DNA from: OLB4 sp002050165
GTDB lineage: Bacteria; Bacteroidota; Ignavibacteria; Tepidaquicellales; Tepidaquicellaceae
Length of the DNA: 64,000 nucleotides
Direction: 5' to 3'
NCBI GenBank assembly: GCA_030263475.1
Contig: SZPC01000007.1
Span: forward strand, 1 to 64,000
A program made the position numbers and the translations under genes. This document shows, piece by piece, positions 63,410-64,000 of the stretch; position 1 is the first letter of the stretch, and every line of letters begins with the position of its first letter. Under the pieces are notes generated by a model. That model did not search any database and was not told where the DNA came from. It saw nothing but the letters and a program-made list of their open reading frames with translations.

Positions 63410-64000
63410 TTGAATAGCCCGAAAAAAGATTATAAATCTTTGACCGATGAACAGTTGATATTCGAATTTCAACAAGAGGATGTTGAAGCGTTCAATGAAA
63501 TAGTTTTCAGATATAAAGACAGGTTAGTAAACTTTCTGTATAGATACACCGGGAGCAAGGATGATTCTGAAGACCTTGCTCAGGATACGTTTTTAAAACT
63601 CTACCGGTCGAAACATTTGTACAGGGAGATAGCAAAATTTTCAACTTGGTTTTACACCATTGCAATAAATTTAGCTAAAACTAATCTGCGGAAAAAAGGC
63701 AGGTACAACGCTATTTCCATCAGTGATATTGATCCGGATGAAGAGAAAGATTTCGAACTTCCGGCAAGCGATCAGATAAGTCCTGAAGATAGCGCAAACG
63801 CAAGTATTGAAAATGTTTACATTCAGAACGCAATTAATTCTTTGAACGAAAAATTCCGCGAGGTAATTATTCTCAGGGATATTCAAGATTTAGATTACGA
63901 AGAAATATCAAAGATTACAGACCTTCCTCTTGGGACGGTAAAATCCAGAATTAACAGGGGACGGGAAAGGCTAAAAGAACTCTTAAAAGAAATTTATAAA
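63410..64000 (+). CDS. Sigma-70 family (ECF) RNA polymerase sigma factor, 3' end outside the window
   Basis: The open frame from TTG 63410 to the window end encodes at least 197 residues. Region 2 has 'DLAQDTFLKLYR' and 'FSTWFYTIAINLAKTNLRKK'; region 4 has 'FREVIILRDIQDLDYEEIS' and 'LPLGTVKSRINRGRERLK'. This is an ECF sigma factor of the RpoE-like kind; its anti-sigma factor gene is probably next, outside the window. The TTG start follows a GTAGAG motif. The C-terminus looks nearly complete. Confidence 0.92.
   Translation, partial: MNSPKKDYKSLTDEQLIFEFQQEDVEAFNEIVFRYKDRLVNFLYRYTGSKDDSEDLAQDTFLKLYRSKHLYREIAKFSTWFYTIAINLAKTNLRKKGRYNAISISDIDPDEEKDFELPASDQISPEDSANASIENVYIQNAINSLNEKFREVIILRDIQDLDYEEISKITDLPLGTVKSRINRGRERLKELLKEIYK

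Overview
The window looks like a chromosomal segment from a member of the Bacteroidota/Ignavibacteriota (FCB) lineage, most likely an Ignavibacteria-like bacterium. The main reason is that ten secreted proteins (one of them broken) carry the same C-terminal sorting module with a 'NYPNPFNP' core, followed by a glycine-rich stretch and a basic-hydrophobic end such as 'KRMVLIK'. This is the type IX secretion (T9SS type A) signal typical of that group. Supporting signs are AT-rich DNA, frequent TTG starts, promoters of the Bacteroidota form TTG-N20/21-TAnnTTTG, a cysteine-free type B L31, an alternative GlmU-family protein and a DUF3127 protein. I found no transposase, integrase, phage, CRISPR or restriction genes.

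Layout. 1-16.6 kb: an uncharacterised helical protein, small secreted or membrane proteins, a minus-strand sufBCD operon behind a palindrome, a LOG-family protein, a DUF3127 protein, a secreted DUF1028 protein, bifunctional ada, an outer-membrane barrel, a secreted beta-propeller, a lipoprotein interrupted by a stop codon, proS and a winged-helix protein. 16.6-29.3 kb: a dpaL-like PLP enzyme, a second copy of the uncharacterised helical family, then four large secreted metallopeptidases (two M12-like, one M43, one M14) around a broken T9SS gene. 29.4-39.8 kb: recG, a polyprenyl sugar-phosphate transferase, a small membrane protein, a secreted Omp28-like protein, a metallophosphoesterase, an S9 peptidase and a TolB-like propeller. 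39.9-44.3 kb: a compact metal-homeostasis operon (DtxR/MntR regulator, Mn/Fe-type binding protein, methionine aminopeptidase, ATPase, and a permease fused to a second DtxR-like module). 44.3-55.1 kb: a secreted BNR-repeat protein, plsC, gatC-kdsB, pyrG, a CtpE-like P-type ATPase and a secreted thioester-domain protein. 55.6-64 kb: translation and replication genes (rpmE, glmU-like, tRNA-Val, thrS-infC-rpmI-rplT, pheS, a cyclophilin lipoprotein, holA) and the start of an ECF sigma factor.

How the genes fit together. Two themes stand out. One is export of hydrolases and adhesin-like proteins through T9SS. The other is metal handling: uptake, metal-sensing regulation, the metal-dependent aminopeptidase and Fe-S assembly. 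The most unusual architecture is the metal locus. A perfect 12-bp inverted repeat touches the start codon of the free regulator, and the permease carries its own DtxR-type DNA-binding and metal-binding domains.

Limits. All functions are inferred from motifs and family knowledge; no searches were run. Start codons are uncertain where TTG or GTG is used, and operators and promoters are predictions.
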